Assembly: GCF_002023715.1 (NCBI RefSeq)
Contig: NZ_MAHX01000018.1
Location: 248,001-312,000 of the forward strand
Reading direction: 5' to 3'
DNA: 64,000 nt
DNA from: Elizabethkingia occulta
GTDB lineage: Bacteria; Bacteroidota; Bacteroidia; Flavobacteriales; Weeksellaceae
A program made the translations under genes and the position numbers. The notes beneath the pieces were generated by a model that made no database searches, was not told the origin of the DNA, and saw only the letters and a program-made list of their open reading frames with translations. Positions 31,839-41,859 of this stretch are shown one piece after another. Within the stretch, counting starts at the first letter, position 1; each line of letters starts with the position of its first letter.

Positions 31839-32597
31839 TTATCTTGTTGTATAACCACCATTGGCAAAAATAGTCTGCCCGGTAATCCACCAACCATCAC
31901 TTACCAGAAACTCTACCAGTGGAGCAATATCTTTAATATCAGTTAAACCGCCTAAAGCCGAAGCAGATTTGTGATATGCGACAGCATCTGAGCTTTCCTG
32001 TCCGTAGAAGAAAGGAGTATCCATAGGTCCTGGCGCTACTGCTGTTACAGAAATACCTCTGTCTCCAAACTCTTTGGAAGCCGCTCTGGTAAAATGTTCT
32101 ACAGGAGCCTTCATTCCTTCGTAAGTAGAATACAAGCCTGTATAAGCCGCTAAAAGAGAAGTTACAATAGTACAGATCTTTCCGTTGTCGTTTAGTTTTT
32201 TACCCGATTCCTGAATAAAGAAATAAGCTACTTTGGAATTGATATCGGACATCTGATCATATTCTGATTCAGTTGTTTCGGTAAATGGCTTTTTCAGTAC
32301 CATACCTACTGTGTTGATGGCAATGTCTATACCACCAAATTTTGAAACTGTCTCATCGAATAACTTGGTAATATTCTCAACTTTTGTAAGGTCACCCTGG
32401 AACAGAAATGCTTCGGCTCCTGCTGCCTGAACATCTGCAAGTGTTTTTTCAGCATCAGCTTTTGTAGCATCACTATTGTAATGAATGGCCAATTTTGCAC
32501 CTTTAGCAGCGAAATCACGGCTTAGCAAGCCACCAAGATTTTTAGCCCCACCTGCTATTAAAACTACTTTGTTTTTTAAATCATTTTTTGACATCAT
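31839..32597 (-). CDS. Short-chain dehydrogenase/reductase (SDR)
   Basis: About 252 residues from the Met-Met pair at 32597/32594; a longer frame to 32687 would add 30 residues that cross the operator and is rejected. Rossmann motif VVLIAGGAKNLGG, INTVG in place of NNAG, catalytic Ser in VTSLLAA and YxxxK as YEGMK, then VAPGPMDTPFF. Probably NADP-dependent; substrate unknown. Monocistronic, with a dyad at 32626 and a terminator after. Confidence 0.88.
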   Translation of the reverse strand: MMSKNDLKNKVVLIAGGAKNLGGLLSRDFAAKGAKLAIHYNSDATKADAEKTLADVQAAGAEAFLFQGDLTKVENITKLFDETVSKFGGIDIAINTVGMVLKKPFTETTESEYDQMSDINSKVAYFFIQESGKKLNDNGKICTIVTSLLAAYTGLYSTYEGMKAPVEHFTRAASKEFGDRGISVTAVAPGPMDTPFFYGQESSDAVAYHKSASALGGLTDIKDIAPLVEFLVSDGWWITGQTIFANGGYTTR

Positions 32598-32625
32598 ATG
32601 TATATTTGAAATTAGTATTACAAAA

Positions 32626-32638
32626 GTGCATATTGCAC
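32626..32638. promoter_or_regulatory. Operator-like palindrome GTGCA-TAT-TGCAC upstream of the SDR gene
   Basis: A 5-bp perfect dyad, about 30 nt ahead of the SDR start and touching a CTTTTG motif on the minus strand. It looks like a repressor site; the regulator is not encoded next to it. Confidence 0.5.
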
Positions 32639-32770
32639 ACCTATAATTCATGGTGAACTTTTCGGAACTTATTACATTTCTCTTCAAAAATAAAAATAAA
32701 TAGAACTCAAAATAAGATTTACAAGAATTAACAAGCTCATTTACAACAGGTGTAGAACATGTGTCGTATA

Positions 32771-32799
32771 TAAAAAGGGAAGTAATTCTACTTCCCTTC
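32771..32799 (-). terminator. Terminator of the SusCD operon
   Basis: AAGGGAAGTA / TACTTCCCTT stem with a T-run on the minus strand, 24 bp after the SusD stop. Confidence 0.8.
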
Positions 32800-32822
32800 T
32801 TTTATAATCTTTGGATTTTAAA

Positions 32823-34517
32823 TTACCAGCCCGGATTTTGTTTGAAACTTTTATTCAGTAATAACTGATCTTTAGGCAATGGGTACAGATACATTTTATT
32901 GTCCCATGCTCTTGCTGTAATATTAGGATATACACGGACATTCCCCTGTGCATCACGCAATACATTATCTACCTGAGACTTACCATTGGCATCTTTTGGA
33001 TAAGATACTTTATAAGCATCTGTAAGCTTCATTCCTTGTATTGTTTTAGGATTGTTAATCTGCTCTCCGGCTCTCCATCTTAATAAATCTTTGAAACGAT
33101 AGCCATCTCCTGCCAATTCAACACGGCGTTCTCTTCTTATTTCCTGAAGTGGCAAACTAATGCCAGGAAAAGGTGTATTGGGGTCGGCTGTAAGATTAGC
33201 CAATGACATATCCGGCATACCTACACGTTTTCTTAATTTGTTAATAGACATATCCAGTACATCTTGCGTAAGCTGTCCTAATTCGGCTCTGGCTTCTGCA
33301 TAGTTTAGCAGAACCTCAGCATAACGGAAAATAAAACGGTCAATATTATCCTGATTTGCATTTTGTAGTTTAACATCTGAGGATCTCCCTTTTATAATCT
33401 GATATCCGGTAGAAGTAGCACTGGTTCCGATATTAGGTCTCTCCAATTGGGCAGTTGAGCCATTTTCATTGATCGTAATAACAAAACCTGGTGTCGCAAT
33501 TGTCTGCGGATAACGTGGATCTCTGTTTTTCACTTCATTTTCCGGTGTATCATCACCTGCATACAATGGTGAAACTGAGATTGGCTTTCCATCTTTGCAC
33601 AGATAACTTTCAATTAAAGACTTACTGTATCCATTTCCATTGCCTGCTCCTCTGCTATAATTAGTTGTACTGATATTGGTAATGTATATTCTGGACAAAA
33701 TACTTTCCTTGTTTTTAGACAAATCATCCTGAATAAACAAGCTGTTATAATCAGTGTCCGGCTTACCGGTAGAATAGATGTCATATTTCCCTGAATTTAT
33801 CACCTGAAGTGAAGCATCTGCCGCTGCCTGCAAAAATACTTCAGCATCTCCCAGACTATGGTATTTTCTAAAAGTTCCTTCCCACAGGGCAATTCTTGAT
33901 TTCAATGCTAAAGCTGCATATTTATGTACTCTGTTTTCAGCTGTAGCCTCCGGAAGATTGGCAACAGCAAAATCAAGATCCTTTAATACAAAGTCCATTA
34001 CCTTCTTATGTGGGTCTCTTGGATTATATAATTCCGGAGACGTCTCATTAAGATCAGTTTCATATATCGGAACATCTCCAAACCGAACCACTTTATCCCA
34101 ATAAAACATTGCTCTGAAAAAACGAATCTCAGCATTGTATCTGTTTTTTATGTCTTGTCCTAATTGTGGATCCACATTTTTTCTTAAAAAATAATTACAG
34201 GCTCTGATATTAGACCAATCGCCAGCGGACCATCCGCCGCCGGATCCGGGAACCTGATCTGTTCCTGCCAGAAAACTGTTGATACTATTCGGAACCTGAT
34301 TGTCCGATTGAGAATCCTGATCAGAAAACTCTACGGGTAAGCTTGTATAAAACTGATTGGCATAGAGCTTTAAATCATTTTCAGTTTTAAAAAGCACATC
34401 TTCAGTCAATTTATCCTGTGGAGATCTGTCCAGAAGTTCATCCCTCTTACAGGAAGCCACATTAACCAAAGCCGCAATAGCAGCAGCATAAATGAATTGT
34501 TTTTTATATAGTTTCAT
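32823..34517 (-). CDS. SusD/RagB-family glycan-binding lipoprotein
   Basis: 564 residues. Lipobox VASC (Cys23). SusD features: N-terminal TPR-like helical part (DELLDRSPQDKLTEDVLF, WSNIRACNYFLRKN, EIRFFRAMFYWDKVVRFGDV) and a C-terminal RagB part (FIFRYAEVLLNYAEARAELG, LPLQEIRRERRVELAGDGYR, FKDLLRWRAG, PLPKDQLLLN). It is an outer-membrane surface lid working with SusC, 12 bp downstream of that gene. Together with the GH29 gene it suggests fucosylated glycan uptake. Confidence 0.95.
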   Translation of the reverse strand: MKLYKKQFIYAAAIAALVNVASCKRDELLDRSPQDKLTEDVLFKTENDLKLYANQFYTSLPVEFSDQDSQSDNQVPNSINSFLAGTDQVPGSGGGWSAGDWSNIRACNYFLRKNVDPQLGQDIKNRYNAEIRFFRAMFYWDKVVRFGDVPIYETDLNETSPELYNPRDPHKKVMDFVLKDLDFAVANLPEATAENRVHKYAALALKSRIALWEGTFRKYHSLGDAEVFLQAAADASLQVINSGKYDIYSTGKPDTDYNSLFIQDDLSKNKESILSRIYITNISTTNYSRGAGNGNGYSKSLIESYLCKDGKPISVSPLYAGDDTPENEVKNRDPRYPQTIATPGFVITINENGSTAQLERPNIGTSATSTGYQIIKGRSSDVKLQNANQDNIDRFIFRYAEVLLNYAEARAELGQLTQDVLDMSINKLRKRVGMPDMSLANLTADPNTPFPGISLPLQEIRRERRVELAGDGYRFKDLLRWRAGEQINNPKTIQGMKLTDAYKVSYPKDANGKSQVDNVLRDAQGNVRVYPNITARAWDNKMYLYPLPKDQLLLNKSFKQNPGW

Positions 34518-34529
34518 GATATTAAATTT

Positions 34530-37517
34530 TTAAAAACGAAGCTGAGCTCCAAATGAAATAGATTTACTAATCGGATAAGTTGCTCCCGAAAGGAGATATT
34601 CCGGATCAAAATTTTTGAACATACTGGTAAACGTAAACAGGTTTTGTCCGGTAATATAAAGTCTCAGATACTTTAGCTTTATGCTCTCCAAAACTTCCTG
34701 TGGGAGGGTATAGCCAATGGTAATCTGTTTTGCTCTCAGGTAAGCTGCACTCTGAAGATACTTGGTTTGAGTCTGGAAGTTACCACCGCCTCCAAACCTA
34801 AGCCTTGGAAAATAGGCATTGGTATTATCTGGCGTCCAGAATTGACCAACATGTGCTTTTGTCGGTACATCCCATTCGCTTGTATATCCCCAGAAAGCAT
34901 TTCCGCCCGGCATCCAGTCTGCCTTTCCTACTCCTTGTAAGAAGATGGTCATATCGAAGTTCTTATACTGGAAATCCAAATTGATACTGTACTGATATCT
35001 CGGTGTAGTGTTACCAATTATCCTGCGGTCTCCCGGATTGGAAAGCGTATTATCTCCCTGGTCTATTTTACCATCCCCGTTCAGATCTTTATATTTAATA
35101 TCCCCGGCCAGCCACTGACCACCGAAAAGAAATTTCTGATTCCAGCTTTGAGCTTCTGCGTCTGTTTTAAAATATCCGTCTGTTTCATAGCCCCATATTT
35201 CACCCAATTTTTGTCCTACATAGTATGTCCCGATATTCCCGTTAGGATTCTGGCCAAACTTGGTAATACGTGCCTGATAATCCGATAAGCCTAATGTTAC
35301 CGAGTATCGGAAATCTTCACCAACCCGGTCTTTCCAAATAAGACTGGCTTCGAATCCTCTGTTGCGAAGGTCTACTGAATTCTGAAGAGGTACTCCCGTT
35401 CCCAATACCGCAGGCACGGCAGCTCCTGCATACAACATATCTTTAGTATCCCGTATATAGTAGTCAAAACTTCCGGACAATTTATTGTTTAAAATAGAGA
35501 AATCAACACCTATATTTTGGGAGGTTACTTTTTCCCAAGTGAAGTTAGAGCTTACAAGACCGGGAGCATTAATGTAAGGTTTCTGTTCTGTCCCGAAGAT
35601 GTAACTACCTAAATTAACACCCATTGTAGCCAGATATGGGTAATTATTATCACCTCTGTTTCTTCCTAATTTCTGACTGGCGGACGTTCCGTAGGATGCT
35701 CTTACTTTTAACTCATTTATAACTTTTTTCAAAGGATTGAAGAATCCTTCTTTAGAAATCCGCCATCCCACTGATGCTGAAGGCTGGAAAGAGTAACGAT
35801 GGTCTCTTGCAAATCTTGAAGTTCCATCATAACGTCCATTTACTTCAAATAAATACTTTTCATCGTATACATAGTTAATTCTGGAAAAGGAGCCTGCAAC
35901 TGCCCAGTCATTAATTCCTCCTCCAACGATAGGATTCGGATCGTAATTCAGGTTAATAGAAGGAAAGTCCTGATTAACAAGGTTTTTAACACTTGCATTA
36001 AAACTCTTAAACTGCTTCAGTTCCTGATTATAACCCACCATAGCTTTTACATAATGTTTAGCACCGAATGTATTTTCATACTGGGCATAGGCATTAATAG
36101 CCTGATAACGGTCATTAAAATTCTCCTCGGTAACCCGGGCGGGAGTTGTCCATGGATAAACACCTAATAAGACACCATTAGCTCCATATTCATTAAAAGC
36201 TTTTGTATTGGTAGTCCGATTATAGGTATAGTTGTTCCAGGTATAATCCGCAATAATATTTACATGCTTCATCGGCTTCAGATTGATTCCTCCGGTAAGC
36301 CAGATATCATTGTCTTTTGTAATATTGCGTCCGTTATATTCCAGAATAGCAAGCGGATTGGTAAATCCTCCCTGCCCGGAATAATGTCCATCCGGATGTT
36401 TAATCGGCATAAGCGGTCTCAAATCGTTTTTAATAAGTTCCGCACTTCCATAACTTACACTCGCAGGATCATTATTATCCGTTCTGTTAAAAGTAATTCT
36501 GGTATTAACATCCAACCATGGAGCCAGTTCAGAATCTAATTTAAAAGAAACATTATACTTCTGGAATTTTTGTTTAGAAGCCTCTAAAGTTCCGGCCTGA
36601 TCCAAATATCCTAATGATGCATAATAGGTCGTTTTATCACTACCCCCACTCAATGATAAATTATGCGACATTTGCGGTGCCCAGCTTGGATATAAAGCTT
36701 TTACCCAATCTGTATTTCCGGTATACCTGTAAAGCCTTGGATTTCCCGGATCTACATAAACTGCATTTTCAGGGGAAGGATTTTGCATAAAATATTCGGC
36801 TCTTCGCAAATCTTCAGCTGTAAAAGGAGAAGATGCAGCTCCTGCTCCGGTTGCGGCTCCTGTAGCACTGGCTTCCATATGACTTTTAATGTAATCAACG
36901 GAATTCATAGTACCAAAAATCTTTGTAGGGCGGCTCAAAGTATAATCGTAGTTATAGCTTACAGCCATACGCGCATTTTTCTTACCCGTTTTAGTAGTAA
37001 TCAGTACTACACCATAAGCTCCCCGTACACCATAAATAGCCGTAGAAGCAGCATCTTTAAGTACAGTTACAGTCGCTACATCTGCAGGATTAATCAGGTT
37101 CGGATCCATCTGTACATTGTCTACCAGAATTAACGGATCTCCCCCATTAATAGAAGTTGTTCCCCTGATATTGAAAGTTGATCCCTGCCCTGGTTTCCCT
37201 CCCGCCATATTGATATTAAGGTTGGGAATTAAACCCTGAAGTCCCTGCCCTATATTGGTGATAGGACGGCTTTCCAGTTGCTTTGCAGAAACTGAAGCCA
37301 CAGCGCCGGTAAGATTAACTTTCTTCTGCTTACCGTAACCTACAATAACGACCTCATCAATGTCTTTCGTTTTGTTGGTTGAATCTTTCTTTTTCTGAAT
37401 TTCTTTTTTAGATGGGGTTTGCTGTCCGCTTAGCATCTGTACTCCGCCAAAGGAGCACAGAAAAAACGCTATAGCAACCCCCGGGCTGTAAAAAGCCCGA
37501 CAGGTTAGTGTTTTCAT
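34530..37517 (-). CDS. SusC/RagA-family TonB-dependent outer-membrane transporter
   Basis: 995 residues. Signal peptide (~1-31), a short polar linker, a TonB-box-like DEVVIVGYG (about 54-62), plug domain (GQGLQGLIPNLNINMAGGKP, FNIRGTTSINGGDPLILVDN, VTVLKDAASTAIYGVRGA) and a beta-barrel ending in ISKSISFGAQLRF. The N-terminal carboxypeptidase-like domain that most SusC proteins carry before the TonB box is absent. It imports oligosaccharides captured by SusD. It lies 249 bp downstream of the fucosidase gene, in the same direction, with a hairpin between. Confidence 0.95.
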   Translation of the reverse strand: MKTLTCRAFYSPGVAIAFFLCSFGGVQMLSGQQTPSKKEIQKKKDSTNKTKDIDEVVIVGYGKQKKVNLTGAVASVSAKQLESRPITNIGQGLQGLIPNLNINMAGGKPGQGSTFNIRGTTSINGGDPLILVDNVQMDPNLINPADVATVTVLKDAASTAIYGVRGAYGVVLITTKTGKKNARMAVSYNYDYTLSRPTKIFGTMNSVDYIKSHMEASATGAATGAGAASSPFTAEDLRRAEYFMQNPSPENAVYVDPGNPRLYRYTGNTDWVKALYPSWAPQMSHNLSLSGGSDKTTYYASLGYLDQAGTLEASKQKFQKYNVSFKLDSELAPWLDVNTRITFNRTDNNDPASVSYGSAELIKNDLRPLMPIKHPDGHYSGQGGFTNPLAILEYNGRNITKDNDIWLTGGINLKPMKHVNIIADYTWNNYTYNRTTNTKAFNEYGANGVLLGVYPWTTPARVTEENFNDRYQAINAYAQYENTFGAKHYVKAMVGYNQELKQFKSFNASVKNLVNQDFPSINLNYDPNPIVGGGINDWAVAGSFSRINYVYDEKYLFEVNGRYDGTSRFARDHRYSFQPSASVGWRISKEGFFNPLKKVINELKVRASYGTSASQKLGRNRGDNNYPYLATMGVNLGSYIFGTEQKPYINAPGLVSSNFTWEKVTSQNIGVDFSILNNKLSGSFDYYIRDTKDMLYAGAAVPAVLGTGVPLQNSVDLRNRGFEASLIWKDRVGEDFRYSVTLGLSDYQARITKFGQNPNGNIGTYYVGQKLGEIWGYETDGYFKTDAEAQSWNQKFLFGGQWLAGDIKYKDLNGDGKIDQGDNTLSNPGDRRIIGNTTPRYQYSINLDFQYKNFDMTIFLQGVGKADWMPGGNAFWGYTSEWDVPTKAHVGQFWTPDNTNAYFPRLRFGGGGNFQTQTKYLQSAAYLRAKQITIGYTLPQEVLESIKLKYLRLYITGQNLFTFTSMFKNFDPEYLLSGATYPISKSISFGAQLRF

Positions 37518-37565
37518 ATTTTTGTTATTTGAGTTTGGTATTTAGTTTTTAAGACAAGCATATCT

Positions 37566-37595
37566 GTGCTCCACGATCATGACTGATCAGAGCAC
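37566..37595. repeat. Hairpin between the fucosidase and susC
   Basis: GTGCTC / GAGCAC arms with an inner GATC...GATC pair. Poor T-run, so it may be a processing or attenuation structure, not a terminator. Confidence 0.4.
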
Positions 37596-37766
37596 TAATA
37601 CACTTCTTAAATTATCGTTTTATTACTTTCTGAAATGATGCAGCATTAGCTGTGACATCAAATCTGAATATCATAAATAAACATTCGTAAGTCCTTTGGT
37701 ACTTAAGAATCTGTTTAACATGATTTATACAGAAGAAGATATTGTTCTGTACAATCAGGTTTGGGG

Positions 37767-39995
37767 TTAAAACAAATCGAGTTCAGCAATCGTCAGCGCC
37801 TGTGAATTTCCCGCAATTTCCTGAGCTGTCACCCTTACATAACGGGCTTTAACGGCCTGTTTAAAATAAAGGCTTCTCTTGGAAGGATCATTTACAAGGT
37901 TTCCAAATTCAAAAGCCGATACAGGCTCCCATTTCTTTCCGTCCGTACTCACTTCTATGATACCTTTAGACATCATTCCACCACCAAATGCTGTTTGTGG
38001 TGTATATGCCATACCGGTTAAAGTATACAAACCTCCGAGATCTATACTCAGATTTTGCGGGAGCGTCTGACTTGTCGATTGCCAAAAACTTTTAGTATTT
38101 GCATCAAAAGCTGCTTCAGCAGAATGATTCTTTGTTCCGTCTTTAATTTCGGCAAGTTTCCATTTGTTTTTAGCAATACTAACGGCCTCGGTTTGTACAG
38201 CTCCCCGTTCTCCTTTCAGGAAAGCTACAGCCTTTACTGTTCCTTGTTCTTTTTCAAATGGCCCGTTATATTTCAATGAATTAATGCCAGGCTCGGAACC
38301 GTCTGTAGTATAATAGATATCAAAATTATCATCAGATTCTTTTGCTTCTTTTTTATCCTGAACTTTCCAATCAAAAGGTTGTTTCTTTTCTTTGATAAAA
38401 ACCTTTCCTGTTTTGTCCTGTGAAATAGTAAGTTGTGGTGGTCTCATCTGATAATAGTGAGCAGAAACACCGCTAATAGCAACATTACCACGATCCTGCA
38501 ATATGCGCAGCCTTATTTTTCGGGTTGTAACTTCAGGGAAGCGTAGAATACGTTTATATCCTATATTGGTAGCAGCAGCCAATTCCTTCCATGCTCCGTC
38601 TATCCATGCGTCCACAGCATGATTCTCCACACGTTCACTATGTGTAGATACTGCTTCCTGCAATACGAGTCGGTTAATGGTTACAGGGGTTGGAGTTTCT
38701 ATAATCAGCTGATTATTGTTCAGTAAGGAATAAGTGGTATCATTGTGATCCAGAACTTGTTTAGGACCTTTAGCATTTTTCAAAAGATCTTTACTGTAAG
38801 TCTCTCGTATCCTTTTTCCGGTTTCGCTCAGTACTTTTACATCCTGATCCGAAAACTTTCCTTCTCTGTTGGGAGGGACATTGAGTAGCAATGTGGCATT
38901 ACCACCTACAGAGCGCTCATAAATATCGAATACATCGTCAGCACTTCTCACTTTCTGGTAAACATCATCCCGGTAGAACCAGCCTTCCCGGATAGATGTA
39001 TCTATTTCTGCCTGTTGATAATGCAGGAAATGACCATTGTATAAACGATCGCGTCTTCCGATATTATCTTCTTCCCAGTCCGTTAATCCGGTGATTTCCG
39101 TTAAGTCTTTATTGTTAAATGGCAATACATTCCATTCTGTTTTTCGGGTAACGCCAGCTTCGTTGCCACACCAGCGGACATCTCCCTGACCAAAAATTAC
39201 AGCTTTAGGTGCTAGCGTATGTATTACTTTTTTCCAGGCTTCGTAGTTGTACTTCTGGCCGCCTTTTGTTTTAGGATGAGCACCATCAAACCATACTTCA
39301 TGTATCGGACCGTATTCGGTAAGGATTTCGAAGAGCTGATTCAGAAAATATTCATTATAATCATCTACCTCGAATTCAAACTTGGTTTTATTGGAGAAAG
39401 GTCTTCCCGGAACTTCTCGGGGGATTGTTCTCTTGGTATATTGGCTAAGATTGCCATAAAGTCCTTTTGGATTTTCGATCTGAAACAAATCGGCAGGAGA
39501 CAGATATACACCAAGCTTGAGCCCATACTTCTGACAAGATTTAGAAAGTTCTTTTAAAATATCGCCCTGACCGTTTCTGAAGTTGGTAGAGGCAATACCA
39601 TGATCGGTATAGCGGCTTTGCCACAATACAAATCCATCATGGTGTTTTACAGTAAGGATCACCATTTTCATTCCGGCATCCTTTAGGGATTTACACCATT
39701 GGTCAGTATCCAGTTCTTTCAGATCAAATATTTTAGGGTCTTCCATTCCGTTGCCCCACTCCATACGCGTAAAAGTATTGGGACCGAAATGTATAAAAGC
39801 AATGAACTCATTGCGCAAGGCATCTAGCTGATTTTTTGTAGGAATTACATGAGCTGCTTTTTCTATAATAAGCTCTTTGCTGTCTGTAGGAGCTATTGCT
39901 ATAGTATTAGCCGGTATAATCTTGGCATTTTGTGCAGATATACAGACTAGTCCTTCCAGCAAAGCCAGAGAGGTGATACAGGTTTTAAGTTTCAT
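37767..39995 (-). CDS. Alpha-L-fucosidase, GH29, with C-terminal carbohydrate-binding modules
   Basis: 742 residues. Signal peptide to about residue 22. GH29 domain ~50-400: FIAFIHFGPNTFTRMEWGNG, VKHHDGFVLWQSRYTDH, KYGLKLGVYLSPADL and the nucleophile aspartate D237 in IHEVWFDGAHP. Then a beta-rich region, a chitobiase-C-like segment (FDIYYTTDGSEPG, KYNGPF, VKAVAF) around 550-600 and an F5/8-type C (CBM32-like) domain ~610-742 (AAFDANTKSFWQS, SIDLGGLYTLTGMAYTPQ, KARYVRVTAQE). It releases L-fucose from glycans in the periplasm or at the surface. It heads the locus with SusC and SusD. Confidence 0.93.
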   Translation of the reverse strand: MKLKTCITSLALLEGLVCISAQNAKIIPANTIAIAPTDSKELIIEKAAHVIPTKNQLDALRNEFIAFIHFGPNTFTRMEWGNGMEDPKIFDLKELDTDQWCKSLKDAGMKMVILTVKHHDGFVLWQSRYTDHGIASTNFRNGQGDILKELSKSCQKYGLKLGVYLSPADLFQIENPKGLYGNLSQYTKRTIPREVPGRPFSNKTKFEFEVDDYNEYFLNQLFEILTEYGPIHEVWFDGAHPKTKGGQKYNYEAWKKVIHTLAPKAVIFGQGDVRWCGNEAGVTRKTEWNVLPFNNKDLTEITGLTDWEEDNIGRRDRLYNGHFLHYQQAEIDTSIREGWFYRDDVYQKVRSADDVFDIYERSVGGNATLLLNVPPNREGKFSDQDVKVLSETGKRIRETYSKDLLKNAKGPKQVLDHNDTTYSLLNNNQLIIETPTPVTINRLVLQEAVSTHSERVENHAVDAWIDGAWKELAAATNIGYKRILRFPEVTTRKIRLRILQDRGNVAISGVSAHYYQMRPPQLTISQDKTGKVFIKEKKQPFDWKVQDKKEAKESDDNFDIYYTTDGSEPGINSLKYNGPFEKEQGTVKAVAFLKGERGAVQTEAVSIAKNKWKLAEIKDGTKNHSAEAAFDANTKSFWQSTSQTLPQNLSIDLGGLYTLTGMAYTPQTAFGGGMMSKGIIEVSTDGKKWEPVSAFEFGNLVNDPSKRSLYFKQAVKARYVRVTAQEIAGNSQALTIAELDLF

Positions 39996-40306
39996 GGTTG
40001 GTTTTAGTTTGTGAAGGTTTTTTATTTTTCTATCTCATATTATTATTATTTTATTGTTTCACCACTTTTATTGATTCTTCTATATCAAATTTAGAAAATA
40101 ATACAGAATACGCAAAAAAAATATTTGATTATTTATCTGTACCTACTATATGTAGCACCCATGTAGTATCTAAACAGCAGTATATTACACAAAATTCATA
40201 TTAAAACCTGAAATAATATAGCTAATATAGATGCTGGTTAAAAATTTTAAATACAGACGCAACCATTAGAAAAATAAGCATCTTATAAGAGAACATCAAA
40301 TCACTT
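39996..40306. other. 311-bp divergent intergenic region
   Basis: AT-rich. It holds the fucosidase promoter (40086-40116). Nothing else recognised. Confidence 0.5.
40086..40116 (-). promoter_or_regulatory. Promoter of the fucosidase-SusCD locus
   Basis: Minus strand TTTG (40116-40113), 19 bp, TAAATTTG (40093-40086): a full Bacteroidota vegetative promoter at ideal spacing, about 90 nt ahead of the ATG. Confidence 0.7.
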
Positions 40307-40735
40307 ATGCTAAATTTCCTGAAAACCGGATTGGTTACAGTATACTTATGTATATGTTTTATAAGTTGCTCGGATATTGAAAAACGGGATAATATTACCT
40401 ATGGTTATCTTTCTGCTACGCATGTAGAGGCCTCGGACATAAAACCTGTAGGAGAACTTAACAAGTTACAGGTTACTTATAATACCAGCAATACCTGTCA
40501 GTCGTTCACTCAGTTCCGTATATTGAAGAATATGAATAATATAACAAATATCGGGGTAATTGGTTCCCAGATTTATGGAAAGCAGTGTACTGACAAAAAA
40601 GAAGAGAAGAAGCACGAATTTACTTTTCGTCCGATTAAGGCAGGGGAATATACATGGAAGTTCTGGGCAGGAAGAGATAGTGACCAAAGCAGTAAATATA
40701 TAGAGGTTACAGTAAATATTCCTGAAAAGAAGTAA
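40307..40735 (+). CDS. Lipoprotein of unknown function
   Basis: 142 residues. Lipobox FISC (about Cys21). The rest is a beta-rich domain with a pair of cysteines (NTCQSFTQF and GKQCTDKK) that could form a disulfide, ending EFTFRPIKAGEYTWKFWAG, which has an Ig-like or cupredoxin-like feel. No family recognised. Divergent from the fucosidase gene; a small ORF follows 44 bp downstream. Confidence 0.7.
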   Translation: MLNFLKTGLVTVYLCICFISCSDIEKRDNITYGYLSATHVEASDIKPVGELNKLQVTYNTSNTCQSFTQFRILKNMNNITNIGVIGSQIYGKQCTDKKEEKKHEFTFRPIKAGEYTWKFWAGRDSDQSSKYIEVTVNIPEKK

Positions 40736-40779
40736 ATCGTCTGACAAATTTCTGTTTAACAACCTTAAAAATCAGAATC

Positions 40780-40902
40780 ATGGCAGAAAAACAAAATATA
40801 TTTAAATTAATTATACTCATGGTAGTATACAATATTTTTAAAACGTGTGATCGGTTTCTGGACTTCCTGTTTATGAGAAATACACAGGAATACCACGAAT
40901 AA
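40780..40902 (+). CDS. Possible 40-residue small protein
   Basis: ATG after AAAAATCAGAATC. The peptide has a hydrophobic core (IFKLIILMVVYNIF) and a polar tail RFLDFLFMRNTQEYHE. It lies between the lipoprotein and a terminator, so it would be the last cistron of that unit. Too short for a family call. Confidence 0.4.
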   Translation: MAEKQNIFKLIILMVVYNIFKTCDRFLDFLFMRNTQEYHE

Positions 40903-41146
40903 AACATCCATAGAATTATATCAAAGGCTACTGCTAAATTTTACACTTAATCTTTCATTTATTTTTTTGATAAGCAGTAGCTTTTTTTCATCTTCCAAAC
41001 AAACCTAACAGGTTGTCCTGACTACAATCCATTTATCACAAGGAAATATATACACCACTACATCTAAACTTAGAGTGCTTGATCCTTGTTTCTTTCTTTT
41101 TGAATTGTGATATTTGCAATATCGGTAACACAATAACCGCAGTCTT
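40903..41146. other. Intergenic region before the two-component genes
   Basis: Contains the terminator at 40927 and, near 41110, GATATTTG, a near-match to a -7 box for the response regulator. No TTCTAA repeat array like those at 57819 and 61754 is present. Confidence 0.4.
40927..40988 (+). terminator. Terminator with long loop
   Basis: GCTACTGCT (40927-40935) / AGCAGTAGC (40973-40981) then TTTTTT. Confidence 0.65.
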
Positions 41147-41848
41147 ATGGCAAATATTTTACTCATAGAAGACGATGACAGACTTTCCAGACTGATTGCA
41201 AAGGGCTTACAAGAAGCCGAATTTGAAATCAGTACGGCATACGATGGTATGACAGGGATAAAGCTGGCTACACAAAAAGATTTTGATCTGGTGGTTACTG
41301 ATATCGTTTTGCCCAAAAAGGATGGATTGGATTTTTGCAAAGAAATAAAAGCATTGAAGCCTAACCTGCCTGTGGTGATGCTTACTGCATTGGGGACTAC
41401 CGACGATAAGCTGGAAGGTTTTGATGCCGGAGCAGATGATTATTTGACCAAACCTTTCGAAATGCGTGAACTTATAGCCCGAATAAAAGTACTGCTAAAA
41501 CGCTTTTCACAACAGCAACAGCAAAAAGTATTTGTCTTGCGGTATGAGGGCATTGAAATGAACCTTGAACAGAAAATTGTAAGCAGGGATAAAATTTCGA
41601 TCAAACTAACACCTAAAGAATTTAACCTTCTGAAGTTTATGCTTGAAAACTCAGAACGCGTGCTTTCCCGAAGTGAGATTGCCGAGAAAGTATGGGAAAC
41701 CCACTTCGATACCGGAACCAATTTTATCGATGTATATATCAACTATCTCCGTAAAAAAATAGACAAGGATTTTGCCGTAAAACTTATTCATACAAAGGCT
41801 GGGATGGGCTTTATTCTGAAAAAAGATTACGAATCGGATATTTCATAA
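41147..41848 (+). CDS. OmpR-family response regulator
   Basis: 233 residues. Receiver domain with acidic pocket EDDD (8-11), phospho-acceptor D52 in VVTDIVLP, LTAL and K in YLTKPFE. Then a winged-helix DNA-binding domain (KLTPKEFNLLKFMLENSERV, TNFIDVYINYLRKKID, IHTKAGMGFIL). OmpR-type factors bind direct repeats of about 10-11 bp. The histidine kinase follows 11 bp downstream, so they are one operon. The arrays at 57819 and 61754 are of the right type, but a link is not shown. Confidence 0.95.
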   Translation: MANILLIEDDDRLSRLIAKGLQEAEFEISTAYDGMTGIKLATQKDFDLVVTDIVLPKKDGLDFCKEIKALKPNLPVVMLTALGTTDDKLEGFDAGADDYLTKPFEMRELIARIKVLLKRFSQQQQQKVFVLRYEGIEMNLEQKIVSRDKISIKLTPKEFNLLKFMLENSERVLSRSEIAEKVWETHFDTGTNFIDVYINYLRKKIDKDFAVKLIHTKAGMGFILKKDYESDIS

Positions 41849-41859
41849 AACATTGTAAA

